Shown here: piece by piece, positions 1 to 14,080 of the stretch
Numbering within the stretch: the stretch's first letter is position 1
Layout of the letters: each line of letters begins with the position of its first letter
From: Silurus meridionalis
Taxonomy: Eukaryota; Chordata; Actinopteri; Siluriformes; Siluridae
Assembly (NCBI RefSeq): GCF_014805685.1
Contig: NC_060906.1
Location: 14,896,164-14,960,163 of the forward strand
DNA length: 64,000 nt
Direction: 5' to 3'
The notes under the pieces: generated by a model
Database searches by the model: none
What the model was told of the DNA's origin: nothing
The model's input: the letters and a program-made list of their open reading frames with translations, nothing else
Made by a program: the position numbers and the translations under genes

Positions 1-2485
1 ATTCTGACCTCGAAAATAAAACCACATTTCTATCAGATTTCTATTCAAACAAAAGAAATATGGTTGCAGATACTGAGCCGTCATTCCCCAGGGCAAATGT
101 GTTTGCGTCATTTTAAGAATTAAAATGACAATTTAAAATCACGTAAAAATTTATTTTTTATTTTATTTGTGTTCATGAACCAAAATCAGCAAACAAATTC
201 ATCCCTTCCTAAGTTAGGAGGTTCATGGTTTGTCTCGTTTGTCTGTCTGTCTGTTTGATTGATGCTATGTGCTTTGTTGATTCTGTCATATTTTTTCTCT
301 CCTAGCAGAGCGACATGGTAATAATAAACCTTTCTATAGACACACTGACTGGAGAGACAAAAAACCAACACAAACACAACCAATGGTTGTATTGGTTGCA
401 ATGGTAAGCATTTGTTATCGATTGTTAAATTTTGATTTTCATAACGACCACATTTACAAATCCATATATTTAAAATTCTGCTACAATACTAACGACCTCT
501 TTTAAGCCTATAACAACTTCCTTCTAATTGACAAATATAAGCTGGTGCTTTCTTGATCTGTTCTTCTTTCTAGAGTTTACACAATCATGTTTTATGATCC
601 ACTTAACTTCATTGTAAAGAATGAAAACTGCAACAAGAGATGTAATAGCCCATTGAGAAAGGAATCAGGCTGCCCCAGTGCATGTGGGATTACTGAAAAC
701 TGGGTTGCCATGATAGGACCTTTTTTTCAACCCAAGATTATTTTTCATATTAAATAAGCTGTATGAACAAGCAAAATGCAGACAGTGTTTCAGTGATTGT
801 AAGAACCATTTCAATAGTAAGTTGTATTGCAAAAAGATTCCTATTGGAAATAGTAATGGTTTTCTCTTTACCATTTTACCTCCATGTAAAATGAACTGGG
901 TTGACCACACTAAATTAAACTTAGGTGTCAATATGTGCATGTGTTTGTGCATGGTGCCTTGTGATTGGACTGACGTCCCCTCCGTTATGCGGTATTATCT
1001 TTAAAATCTGTAAGATCTGATTCAAGAGCATGAATTGGTTACTGAATTACTATATTGCATAGATTGCAAGAGGTAATTATAGGGATTAAGGATTGGAAAA
1101 TATCTGTACATCAGAAATGTGTGTTCCCCACTTTGACCTTGTTTCCCTTGCAAAAACTTAGAAGAATCAGAAAAAGAACATTCTGGATGTCTCACTTGAC
1201 CCCCTGACTTTTTTTGGTTAGTTTTAGGACCTTTAGTGATGTAGTTGGGCTAGATCATGTGTTGAAACCTGGCAACCACGGTTTATGATATTAGCTCTTC
1301 CGTGTGTTCCTTGGTAATGATAAGAAATGCACCTGCTGTACATCTAAAACTGTACAAAAGTCATTGCTGGACTGTATGCTGGATGGTTGTACTGTTTGTT
1401 ACCCTAATAGAGGATAACTTAAGAAGTATCTTAGCGTCATCAAAAATGAAAGCATAGCCTCCCAACTCAATTTTGTTTGTCCTTATTAATGTCAAACTGC
1501 GCCACCGAAATCTAATCTTGAGACACTGCTGCAGACTGACCACACAACTCAACCTATGAATGACATGATGCTGCATCTCCATATCTTTATTTTCAGTTCT
1601 CCAGAATTTGCTGACTCTCCTGATTTTACACATCTGCAGATACTGGCCTTTTGTATAACTATCAATTAGACAGCACAAACGAATCATGATGGATCACTAT
1701 TCTCTGTGAGTGTGTCCTCACCTCACAGCTCTTCGAATGGATAGTATTTTATCCTTCAACAGACAGTGAATTTGAGCAACCAGTCAGACTTGTAGGGATA
1801 CCAGTGGGAGGAAACAGGAAAGCACTGTTCCAACCTGATTTATCGTCGCTTTAGGAAGGAAGTGATGGGAAAATAAGTCCCTCCATTCAGTAAAACACAA
1901 ATCAGTCCAGTAAATGTGTTTCTGAACCACAACTCTTCCTGTAACCCTGACTTTATACTTAGATTAATGCAGTGAACACATCTGTAAAAGGAAGGCATGT
2001 CATATATCGATTTTGATACGATGATCATAAAATATTCCCAAATTCTACAGCTGCAGCATGACAACAGGGGAATAATAATACTATGAATAATAATATAAAA
2101 CATATTCTGGTTGCATAAATGCTTTTTTTTCAATCCCAGATGTGATGTATTGACATTGAATAAACTGACACACGCTTTTTTGTGCACAAACTAATAAATG
2201 AACACACATCAGGTAAAACAAAATACAAAAGTCTGATGAACACCCTCCAGCTCTTACCCAGCAGCTGAGCAACTTGTACTACTATAAAGGTTTTGACATA
2301 CTACAAATTTTTTTTAAATGCATCTACTCTCAAATATGCTTAAAGTTGCAAAATGTTTGAGTTACCCCAACTCTCAGCCTGCATGATCTGCCTACAGAGA
2401 ACACTGGCACAACTCGTACAGATGTGAGTGCAACAGATGAGAGTGTATTCAGACTGCCAAGCATTCGTCTGTGGCTTGTACTTAC
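1..2485 (-). other. plcb1: plcb1 intron 1 (partial), no other gene seen
   Basis: This stretch lies downstream, on the minus strand, of the splice donor of plcb1 coding exon 1, so it is read as the beginning of intron 1. Exon 2 of the PLC-beta family was looked for and not recognised, which fits the long first introns of this gene. The open frames here are short, have no family resemblance and are AT-rich. A short TGTC-type run lies near 238-256. Confidence 0.6.
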
Positions 2486-2584
2486 ATCCTCCCATTTCAT
2501 GAATTTGTTTCCTTTCCTCAAACACTCCGGTACGGCCACAGGTTTGAGCTGGAGCGCGTGAACCCCCGGCTGTGGACCCGCCAT
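2486..2584 (-). CDS. plcb1: Phospholipase C beta 1, first coding exon only
   Basis: PLC-beta1 is a Gq-activated phosphoinositide phospholipase that splits PIP2 into IP3 and diacylglycerol at the plasma membrane. Only the first 33 codons are here. The exon begins with ATG at 2584 and reads [16 protein letters not shown], closely matching the N-terminus of vertebrate PLCB1, then continues to ...FMKWED. It stops at a consensus donor (GAT then GTAAGT) at 2486/2485, in phase 0. As I recall the human protein, it has the same 33 residues before its second exon. This segment is the start of the N-terminal PH domain, and no catalytic residues are included. The remaining exons must lie left of base 1. 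The CpG-rich sequence just upstream (2585-2930) supports a real first exon. The frame stays open past the donor into intron sequence with no PLC similarity. The PLCB1 assignment over PLCB2-4 rests on this short stretch plus the bmp2/fermt1 neighbourhood. Confidence 0.88.
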
Positions 2585-2930
2585 CTGATTACGCCGACAC
2601 TTACAGCAAAAGCACAGCTGTCAGTTAATCGTCCACTGGAAAAAAAAAAAAAAAACACCCGAAAACTCTTAAGGCATTACAAAAAGTGGGTTTGAATGCC
2701 AAGTCTTGTGAAACCGAAGCGCGTTAGTGTCCATAATGCATCAGGTTCGTGCGCAGGTCTGCTGGACAGGGGGGTTCGCACGCTGTCTCGAGCTCCGAGA
2801 GCTGAACTGAAGCAATTGAGAGAGTGAGTGCATGTGCGCGCGCTTCCATTTATGAAGAGGCAACGTCGCATGGCTCGCGCGCTCTGGGATGTGGCGCCGC
2901 CCCGCGTGAGAACGAGCGCATCCCGGTCCT
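2520..2930 (-). promoter_or_regulatory. plcb1: CpG-rich promoter and 5'UTR region of plcb1
   Basis: CpG dinucleotides are dense here (for example around 2550-2600, 2715-2800 and 2835-2925) while the flanks are AT-rich and CpG-poor. The block overlaps the plcb1 start codon and extends upstream on the minus strand, as expected for a vertebrate CpG-island promoter. A run of about 15 A (plus strand, near 2640) would fall in the 5'UTR. No TATA box or transcription start was identified. Confidence 0.6.
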
Positions 2931-3100
2931 ACAGATATTCATGCAGGTCCAGATTTGGGTTGATACAAATAACCAGCAAATATATATTTTTTTATTTGGT
3001 ATTGATTTCTTTCAATGTTACACAGGTTAATGTTTTGGCGTTAATGTGTAAAATATGTTTTGTATAATTTTTTTTTTTTTTTTGTATTTTATTTTTAGAC

Positions 3101-4060
3101 AGTCGTGTGAAAATGAAAGTACATCCTCTTTGAATTCTCTGTTGTAGGACATAATCATTTGGTCCTTATCAGGTATAAGAATTAGGTCAATACTACCTCA
3201 GATGAACAACACATGACATATTAAACCTTGTCTTTGTTTATTTCTTTACAAAAATCAAGCCCATGTGTGAAAAACCATAGGTTGTAGCACCACCTTTTGC
3301 AGCAATAAAGTTCAATAATCGTGCACTCTATGACTTTCTCAGTGTCTCACAATTGTTGTGAAGGAAATTTACTCACTCTTCTCAAGTCAAGTCAAGTCAA
3401 GTTAAGAGGCTTTTATTGTCATTTCTACTATACACAGTGGTACACAGTAAAAATGAGACAATGCTCCTCCAGAACCCTGGTGCTACACTAAACAACACAG
3501 AGCTACAACACAACACAAAGCTACATAAAGTGCATCAAGTGCAACCTAGTGCAAACAGTGCAGACGAAAAACTGTACAAACAGACAGACAACAGTACAGA
3601 CAGACAGACAACACAAGACAATACACATAACACAAGATAGCGCCGACCAGTAAACCTACTGTATACTTGAAATATACAATATTCAAATTTACATCCTTGT
3701 AGTTCAGTTTATTGAGATTTTGGGGCACTTGTTTATCCGCAGCTCTCTTAAGGTCCCACCACAACATTTCATTTTATCTCAGTTCAAAAGTTGAGCTCTG
3801 GACTTTGACTGGGCTTTTGGAACACATTGATTTTGTACTTCTTCGGCCATTTTGTTGTAGATTTGCTAGTCTGCTTGGGACACTGTCAAGCTTTAGCTGT
3901 TGAACAGGTGGCCTTATGTTTGACTCTAAAATACATTGGTATAGAGGGGAGTTAATGGTCAACTCAATGACTGCAAGGTGCTTAGGTTCTGTTTCTGTAA
4001 AACAAGTCCAAATCATCATTTGAATTCTCCCACCATCCAGCGAGTGTCCTAAAACAGATG
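3101..4060 (-). mobile_element. Tc1/mariner-type transposon relic, 5'-truncated, interrupted
   Basis: Read on the minus strand this is the C-terminal half and right terminal repeat of a common fish Tc1-like element. Frame fragments resemble the transposase catalytic region (MMIWTCF, LAVIE, ILESNIRP, VQQLKL) and its tail (MLWWDLKRA, then NLNKLN). The expected catalytic block between VQQLKL and the 'PSQSPDLN' region is broken by deletion and frameshift, so no working enzyme can be made. The long terminal repeat occupies about 3101-3290, with GAAAGTAC followed by a CCTCTTTGAATTC-type motif. The left half, including the DNA-binding domain, is missing. A second element at about 3380-3687 splits the relic; Tc1 sequence resumes on both sides in register. 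Confidence 0.8.
3380..3687 (-). mobile_element. Short LINE-like 3' fragment with (ACTTG)n tail, nested in Tc1 relic
   Basis: On the minus strand the fragment ends with AATAAAAGCCTCTTAACTTG followed by ACTTG repeats (plus strand 3382-3406), the layout of a non-LTR retrotransposon 3' end with a short tandem tail. The body contains the dispersed fish motif TACACAGTGGTACACAGTAA and a stretch of simple ACAGACAG sequence. No coding domain remains. Tc1-type sequence stops at about 3379 and resumes at about 3688, so this element arrived later. The clade (CR1/Rex1/L2-like) is not certain. Confidence 0.55.
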
Positions 4061-6351
4061 CTTGATCCACTTTGTCTAGGATGAATTAGTTACTGAAGAA
4101 TGAATGAATGAACATTATTGTATGTATATAATTGGGTAAATATTTTTATTTATTAATTTAATCATGTAAAAATCCTAAATTGTTCAGTATGTGCTCTGGG
4201 CATACTTCATTAGAAAGGTTTTGTGGGAATCTGTATATTTTATAGACCTTGTGGCCAGTTTATAACATAAACCTACTATGAAAGTGTGGATTGTAAGTAT
4301 CTTGAAGAGTACAGTTACTGACTGTAGCCCATCTTTTTTCTATGCAGTTTGTCACCCCTTGTAAAAAGAAAAGAAATCTCAGGACCACTGCTGACCAGAT
4401 ATTGATTTTGTGGTGGTGGTGACACTGACATAATAGCATGTGGGTCCACAATTTGAAAACATCCAACCAACCAGTGGTGTAACTGGTCACTGATAAAACA
4501 CTAAAGCAGGCATTCACAACCTTTGTGTTAGCTAAACCATTTCTACTCCAGGAATCGTTAAGCGGTAATTAACAATACGTGAATCTTTTGTCTGTTGTTA
4601 AAAAGGGTTGTTTTGCTCATTTACAACTTCTGTTACTATTTTAATCTGCCTTGTTTTTTTTTATGGCCCCATTTTCAAGTTTAGTTTAAAAAAATGTCTT
4701 CTAAAAAAAGCTGATGTAATACTATTGTTAGAATGCTCTTTCCCACAGAGTAGACACTTGGAGAAAAAGGTCGGGCCTAGTCACTGTTAAAGACATAAAC
4801 AAAGTATTACAAATTCCTCACTGTACATACAAAACATACAATTTCCTGCATTGCATGTATTTATTAATTTATTCTTGTGATATTCTTGTCTGTACATTTT
4901 CTTGTCTGTACATTTTAAATGCTTTTAAGAAACTCTAATGAAGAAAGCTTTTAGGCATGAAAAATTATTTAGTTCACTTGTTCACTTGTATGTCATTAAA
5001 GGAACCATGAGTAATTCAATCAGTTAATGTCACAGTATTAATGATGACACTGCATTCATTGATTGAATTATTTTTACACTTATAAAATAAATTTTATATA
5101 TTAAAAGAGAAGAGAAGAGAAATCCTGGGCTACATGGTTCCTAATTGTTTATTAGTAAAATGTCAGTATATGTATACAATACTCAGAAGCCTAAAATGCT
5201 GCTGCATGTGCTACATTTATGCTAGAACCATCCACTACTTAACAATAGACCACTACACAAATGATACCTACGCAGAGGTGGTAATTTCAGGGAAAATGTA
5301 CAAAAGTGGTAAAAAGCCTAAATAAGAGAATTTTTAATGATTAATGTTGGTAAGCTCTCTGCAATTCTCATGAAATTAGGTAATATTTCAAATGCAATTC
5401 ACTTTATGTTTCTCATGTTTACTTCTTTTTCTGTCTGATGATTCTTTCTGTTGATCAGACATAACCTTAAAAAAACACGTCTGTTTCTTACCTAGCCAGT
5501 ATTTCCAGAATGGAATTGTCCAGACTTGATCAGTTTGATTAAGGCTGATGAAATTTACTTCAATATATTCACTAAGATAATCTATTTAACTGTCTGGTTA
5601 GTTATCATGTTTATTTCTTAAATTACAGTTGTAATAATAATCTCTATAGTACTTCCCATTACCATTTCAATAACACAACTGTCATGGATTTATGTGGTAT
5701 CATAGCTGTCAGAGTTCAAATATTATGCTTTTCCTTTCTTCAAAAAGGGATGTATTATCATATCTGGCTGTCTGACAGACTGACTGACTGAATGTTTAAA
5801 AAGCTCCAATAGATTATTCTGGCATTGACATGTAATCAATAAAACCAATCCTGCATAGAAAGTTTAATTATTTCTATACACAGCCGTTACCCTTGAGGCC
5901 AAGAAAAAACCCATCTGGATTAATTTGTTGTATATGCAAATTGGGCAATACACACAACTATTAAAGCATCATAATGTACTGATTTTAATTATTTTTACTA
6001 ATAGAAGATTGTAATCCTTATTAATGAATGTAAACATCTGAATATCACCGCAAAGCTGCAGGGTTGCCGGGTCCATCCTAAAGATTAAAGAGTGATAAAA
6101 GTGATTGCATATAGTGTATTATTGGGAATGGGTCACTTTATAACGTATTTCTCTTTGGAGTAATACTTTCTGCATTTCACCCTTGTATGAAACCTAAATT
6201 GTAACTTATATAATGATTTACCGCCATCTACTGTATAACTAGTAGCAATGCATTCTTGTTAAAGATATTTATTTTTTAGCTATAAAACTAAATTTGTTAA
6301 ATAGTACTAATGTTTTAATACTGATAAAATATAAAAACATTTTAGATCCTC
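4061..6351. other. Intergenic, no gene seen
   Basis: AT-rich sequence between plcb1 and bmp2. The open frames are short and resemble nothing. A small AGAGA/AGAAG run lies near 5105-5120. No splice-flanked conserved exon, RNA gene or intact mobile element was recognised. Confidence 0.5.
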
Positions 6352-7300
<949 letters not shown>

Positions 7301-7309
7301 TGCAAAATT

Positions 7310-9560
7310 TAAATTAATAGCTTTTAGTAGACACCCCTGTTCAGAGACTTTTCCAAAATACTGTTGAATGAGGGTAGTCAATATAACTGGAAACTCAAAA
7401 CAACTGTTTGGTGAAGAAGAGGTTTAAATACCTCATTTGAACTCCACCAGTGACTAAGCTGTTTGCACAGCAAGGGGAAGTTTATTTCACCACTTTGGGG
7501 TCAGTGAACAGAGAAGAGTCTTGATGGATGTCTTTCTTCTGTCTTGATGGAAGGTGGTTCCCTTACATGGACACTTCCGCGCTGTCCACGCCCTGAATCA
7601 CGTGGGTAATCAGTCCAATGGAATGCATGGTTATAAACGCATATGGAGTGAAACCATCGCTAGCTTTTGTTTGTTCAGGAAGCGCTTTGTGTGTGTCTGT
7701 TCTAAGGAAAAGGTAAGGTGGGGTTAAAATTTGTTATGAATGAAAAGCAAGAACAGTTTGTGTGTCACTAGCTTGGGAGCAGAGCATGCTCAGTCGGCTA
7801 TCGCATATGCTCCACTCGCAGAGAGCACTCAGGCCTCGGCACTGCCCACCAAGCTCCTAAGAAATAAAGGACAAAGTCTCTGCAAACTACCTCGGCGATG
7901 GTGGGCAAGACTTATGCCTCAGCAAGTCAAGTCTCAGGCTGTCTGCACACTATGGCTGTGCTGCAGGGCTATCAGGCTGACCCGCTACGGGAGTTAGACA
8001 TGAGAGACCGACGGGTGGTCAGGAAGCCAGAGCTTTGCTGTGCCACAGACTTAGCTTTAATGGCAGCTAAAGAGACTGCTACGACAAATTAGCCGGTCCA
8101 TAGCCACTCTTGTGTCTACTGAAAGTCACCTGGTATCTCCCAGGTGATTCTCATTGGCTGCACAGCCCCAACCACATCCACAACCCTGCACCTCTGGCAT
8201 CGTGAGGTGCAAAAAAAAAGCATTGCGTCACACAGGATCCCTATTGGGGGGAATGCAAGTCGCAATGCTCTGCTTTTCAAACCCAAAGCCCTGTGATCTG
8301 ACAGGTCTGGGGACCTTTATCCACAATAGAGGAGCTTCGGCAAAAATGTCCTGATACAAGGCTATCTGGGGACTCCCCCAGGAAGGGGCACTGTGCACCT
8401 CAGTATACATATAAATAGAATAAAACTCTTGACCCAGCTGAGACTTCAGGGCACCCACATTCTAAATTATATCAACATTTGTTTGATACTGGCTAAATCG
8501 ATGACACTTACGACAGATGTGTCCCTCATGGGCTGGGGAGCGGTCATGAGTGGCAACTCCGCCTAAGCTCTCTGGGGAAGGCCCCATCACACATGGCATA
8601 TCATTTGCCTAGAGATGCTGGCCGTGCTTCATGCATGGAAGCATTTCCTTCTAGACCTCGAGGGCCACCATGTGTTCGTCTGGACAGCGCGCCAATGGTT
8701 TCCTACTTTAACCACCAGGGGGATGTGCAATCTTACCTCCTGTACAAGCTGTTATGTCAGATCCTCCTGTGGGCCCAGGGGAAGCTGCTCTCCTTGAGGG
8801 CAGCATATATCCCAGGCCACTTAAACGAGGAAGCAGACACCCTCTTGAGACAAGGGACGAGGACCGGGAAATAGCGTCTCTGTTTGCAACTCGAGAGACA
8901 ACGCACTGCCCCCCCATCTTTCTGTTTATGTCCAAGACATCTGCAACGCTGCGGGCTGGTCCACCCCACTGACCTTTATGAGGTTTATAGCCTTGACTTT
9001 AGTGGCACTCCTGGCCTCTCAGTCCTTCAACCTAGCTGTGCCCATCCATGCCGCTGCGTCTTCATGTTTTTAGAAGCTAGCGCCAGTTTCACTCCATGTG
9101 CGTTTATAGCTTCCTGGTTGTGACGCCACCTTGTCGGTGACGCAGCACTTTCCATTGGACTGATAACACACGTGATTCAGAGCGTGGACAACGTGGAAGC
9201 GTTCCAAAAGCGTTGTTGATGCAGCGACTCGTTTCCTCAGGAAACCAGGCTAACATACGTAACCTAGAAATGGTCCAGTTGCACGATGCTAAAACTGGTG
9301 GTGTAGGGTATAATGTGATAATTGACACATTTTAGCTGTATAGGCATGCATGAGTTTCTTAAATTTGATGTGGTCAGCTACAGGAAGACAGTGGACAGAA
9401 TTCAGAAATTGGGTGACATGGAAGGACTTAAATAGTTGACAGCTTTCTGTATCTGCAGTATCTGTTACTATTGCTCCTAGAAAAGTGTAAATGCTGAGTT
9501 CAGAATATTTTAAATGTGATGCTTGGATGTTATTCATGGTGAAACCACACGATGGAGGTA
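7310..9560. mobile_element. Older dispersed fish repeat split by a DIRS1-like insertion
   Basis: The flanks 7310-7565 and about 9275-9560 both read like parts of one widespread fish repeat. The left part contains CCACCAGTGACTAAGCTGTT and ACAGAGAAGAGTCTTGATGG, and the right part contains GCTACAGGAAGACAGTGG. In the version of this repeat I remember, these occur in this order on one strand. The left edge (7325-7365) also resembles the tail block shared by fish SINEs and L2 elements. I cannot name the family with confidence. The DIRS element at about 7566-9260 sits between the halves. Confidence 0.4.
7566..9260 (+). mobile_element. DIRS1-like tyrosine-recombinase retrotransposon, internally deleted
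   Basis: Inverted terminal repeats frame the element. The left repeat is about 7571-7668, and the right, about 9073-9200, is its reverse complement apart from an extra block of roughly 40 bases. Shared pieces include TGTCCACGC, TGAATCACGTG, ATCAGTCCAATGGAA, TATAAACGCA and ATGGAGTGAAAC. Inside, gag-like sequence (7890-8100: SGCLHTMAVLQGYQADPLREL, then DLALMAAKETA) is followed by an RNase H region (8515-8875: MGWGAVMSG, LEMLAVLHAWKHFLL, NHQGDVQSYLLYKL, LLSLRAAYIPGHLNEEADTL). Near 8940-9020 are traces of the recombinase C-terminus (CNAAGWSTPLTFMRF across frames). The reverse transcriptase core and most of the recombinase are missing, and stops and frameshifts interrupt the rest, so the element is dead. 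DIRS elements are defined by inverted repeats and a tyrosine recombinase in place of a DDE integrase. Confidence 0.82.
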
Positions 9561-12239
9561 TAGATCTGTGGGTGAGGCTGGACCGAACAACAAGCCTTAT
9601 TGAAGTCTACTTAAAGGATGTCTTTAAACTTATACACACGTCGATGTATGTGTTCAGCTGAGTGATAATTAGAACACTTAAAGGTACTAATAAGAATATT
9701 TCCTACTTCCTGATTGTGGATGAAAAAGTATGTGCAGTGTGTGCATTTTCAGAGAGGGGCTGTTGAAACAGTGATTTACTATATCTGTGTGTTTACCCCT
9801 TTAGAAAAGCACCGGAAGGGCTCTAAAAATAAAGACTGGTGTCTTAGAAGAGGTTAGGTACAGGTATTGATTTAACTGGCTGTATCCTGTAAACGATAAC
9901 CTCAAGAACACAACAAATTAGCTTTTCATAGTAACGCTAAGTTGCAAATGTATTTCAATGAGTAAGACTTACCTCAGAAAGTCAATGTCTAATCTATAGC
10001 TGTCCAGCTGAGATTGAATAATGTACAGTAAAAGTCTGAATTGCTGCCTATTAGGCTACACTATTAAAGCCATCTACACAGGAGTGTGTGTATGAGGAGG
10101 ACAAAACCCCATGCTGACCTGGGAAACATGCTTCACCAATTAGCAGCCCCACTACAGGATCAAATGCAATTGAAAACATTTACCGACAAGACTGCTACAC
10201 ATCACAATGCTCCATTCATAAAAGCCGGGCCGCTGTTTTCCCCCTTTCCCTTTATTTTATGAATGCAGCTCCAATCTGACCTTATCCCATACCTGAGTGC
10301 AGGTCCACTTTACTGCTTTTTCAGGTCAAAGACCGGAACTCAAGTTCTGGTGTGTCACATCCTGCACCAGCTACACATTTAAACACTCTTAACCAAGCTG
10401 CTTTATTTTGACCAAGCTCCTTTTTTTTTACTATGCAGCTTTATTTTGATGATAAGATGCTCCACTTCCAAAGAAAACTCAGGATTTGGGGCCTGGTTAA
10501 ATGCTAAAAAAGATTTCCACAAACCAGAGCTATAAAGCAACACATGTTGGTTTGAGCTTAAAGAATACTTGACTCACTGAATAAGTATATTGGCAATAGT
10601 TGCACTGTGTCAATAGAAGTGTATATATAATGTATAGAAAGTAAAGTAAGTCTGACACATAGCCCTTTGACTTGACTATATCTGTGCCAGTACACAACCC
10701 CAATACTAATGTCTTTTATATTTCCAGTATTTATTGTATATACATTTAAAAGGTGCCTTTAGCAACCCATGTTTCTGCTTGTTTGTGTTTCCAACTTATG
10801 TGGCGAAAAGGGTAATGCTGAAAAAAATACACACACATTCACACAAAGACATGCAAAGTTTAAGGAGGAAAGAAAAACGTGTAAGAAAAAACCAAGAGCA
10901 GCATGCATTTTCAATTATCTTCGTGTTCACTCGCAGATCTTAAATTTCCATCAAAATCAGCCAAGTCCTGTAGCTCTTGCTCTCATGGAAACATCTGATA
11001 TAAATAAGCAGTTGCAGCCTGTAAGGTTAGATAGCTATTAATACAGCCACTGCCATATGCAAACCCCAAGTTTTACCTTCCACATCCTTCCAGGAGACAG
11101 AGAGCACCTCTGGAACCGGATATCACATGTTGAAATAGCACATGCTTTGAAGCTCAGCTACTGTATAACAACTTCCATTACACAGTGGAGCTCTACATAT
11201 GAGCTTCAGTGTTTTATCACTCTACAACTCGTGCACATAAAAAATATAGATGAATAGACTCATGTGTTTAGATAAAGGTCATCTGCCAGATAGTTTGTGG
11301 TCTCCCCCTCTTTTTTGCTCTCTCCATGGATTACATATGTTTCCTGTGAGCTGAAAATAAATCCTGATGAAAAGCAAAAGCATCCAACATTGATAAAGCT
11401 CAACAGCCACCTGCATGTAAAGCGTTAGTGACGTACCAAGGTGTAATCCTTGATAGCTGAAAGGGGAGAGGTTTTATTTTACCAGTATCTACAAAGAAGA
11501 AATGCCATCTAAACACAAAACCAGTGTAATACCAAAGGTGAAGTTCAAGTTGTCCTTAAGGATAAAGATATCATCTTACCTATTAAATTACTTCTCCATG
11601 AAATGTCTCAGAGCAAAAAGCTCATAATATATACTGTTTCTTTTTTTTTATCTTAATTGTGTAAGCGTTCACTCTTATTTTACTCTTATGTATTCTGATA
11701 TTGAACAAAAAGTATGTGAGTAAGCTGGTAACTCAGTCTTTTGCTAAACCTAAATGCAAAAACGTGCTCTCCATCAGGAAAAGCCTTCAAAACACGGTCT
11801 TTGTTTTCAGTTTAGTTATGCTTTCTAAATCTGCTGTAACTAATAACGGACAAGTGCCCATCATGCATTGTCACCATTTCATCTTTAATTTCCGTTATTT
11901 TTGTTTGATTTATTGTTAATTGACCACAAAAGCAAATGACTTTGCATGTATTTTTGTTCTGTTTGTTGTGTTTATTTTCATTAATGGCACAGATGAAATG
12001 TGGAAATGATTTGAGAAACTGCTCATTCATATACAAGGTTTGTTTTGATACCAAAATAACCCTTTGGGTGACCTATTACAAGACAAAACACTAACACTTC
12101 TTTACTTCATGAAATAACTGAACTAGGTGTAGATTTTTATTCACTAACCTGATAATAAAATAACATTATTTTTACAAAGTAGCATCTATTTAGAAACTTC
12201 AGTCATTTTTTACTGAACATTAAATCTACATATTAAAAA
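9561..12239. other. Intergenic, no gene seen
   Basis: No splice-flanked conserved exon or named repeat was recognised. The sequence is AT-rich with several short open frames that have neither family motifs nor codon bias. Confidence 0.45.
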
Positions 12240-12415
12240 AAGTAGATCTAATGGCAAGCATTTGGCAAATGCCCTTATCAATCTGAGCAGTTGAGAGTTA
12301 AGGGCCTTGCTCAAGGGCCCCACAGTGGTAGCTTGGTGATGCTGGGATTTAAACTTGTGACTTTCCAATCCAAAGTAAACAGGCTTAAGCACTGAGCTAC
12401 CACCTCCCCTGAGTG
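12240..12415 (-). mobile_element. tRNA-derived SINE with L2/V-SINE-type tail
   Basis: Read on the minus strand, the head contains an A-box-like GGTAGCTCAGTGCTTAAGC and a B-box-like AAGTTTAAATCCC about 40 bases apart, the internal RNA polymerase III promoter layout of a tRNA. The body contains CCCTTGAGCAAGGCCCTTAA, and the tail is the GATAAGGGCATTTGCCAAAT block shared by fish V-SINEs and L2 LINEs. The B box is degenerate, so it is probably inactive. It is not a functional tRNA: the acceptor stem is not paired. Confidence 0.75.
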
Positions 12416-13970
<1,555 letters not shown>

Positions 13971-14027
<57 letters not shown>

Positions 14028-14037
14028 GTGTATGCAT

Positions 14038-14075
<38 letters not shown>

Positions 14076-14080
14076 ACACG
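13971..14080. repeat. (TA)n and (CA)n microsatellites
   Basis: A (TA)n run covers 13972-14024 and a (CA)n run follows at about 14041-14071, directly after the RTE-like fragment's AGA tail. Confidence 0.93.

Noticed and set aside
2330..2485. Extension of the plcb1 first-exon frame to 84 codons
   Set aside because: The frame continues past a consensus GTAAGT donor into sequence without PLC similarity; the family sequence ends its exon exactly at the donor.
3382..3406. CRISPR-like direct repeats (TCAAG)n
   Set aside because: A five-base tandem tail of a LINE-type fragment in a vertebrate genome, with no spacers.
12240..12415. Functional tRNA gene
   Set aside because: A- and B-box-like motifs are present, but the cloverleaf stems are not paired and a SINE body and tail follow.
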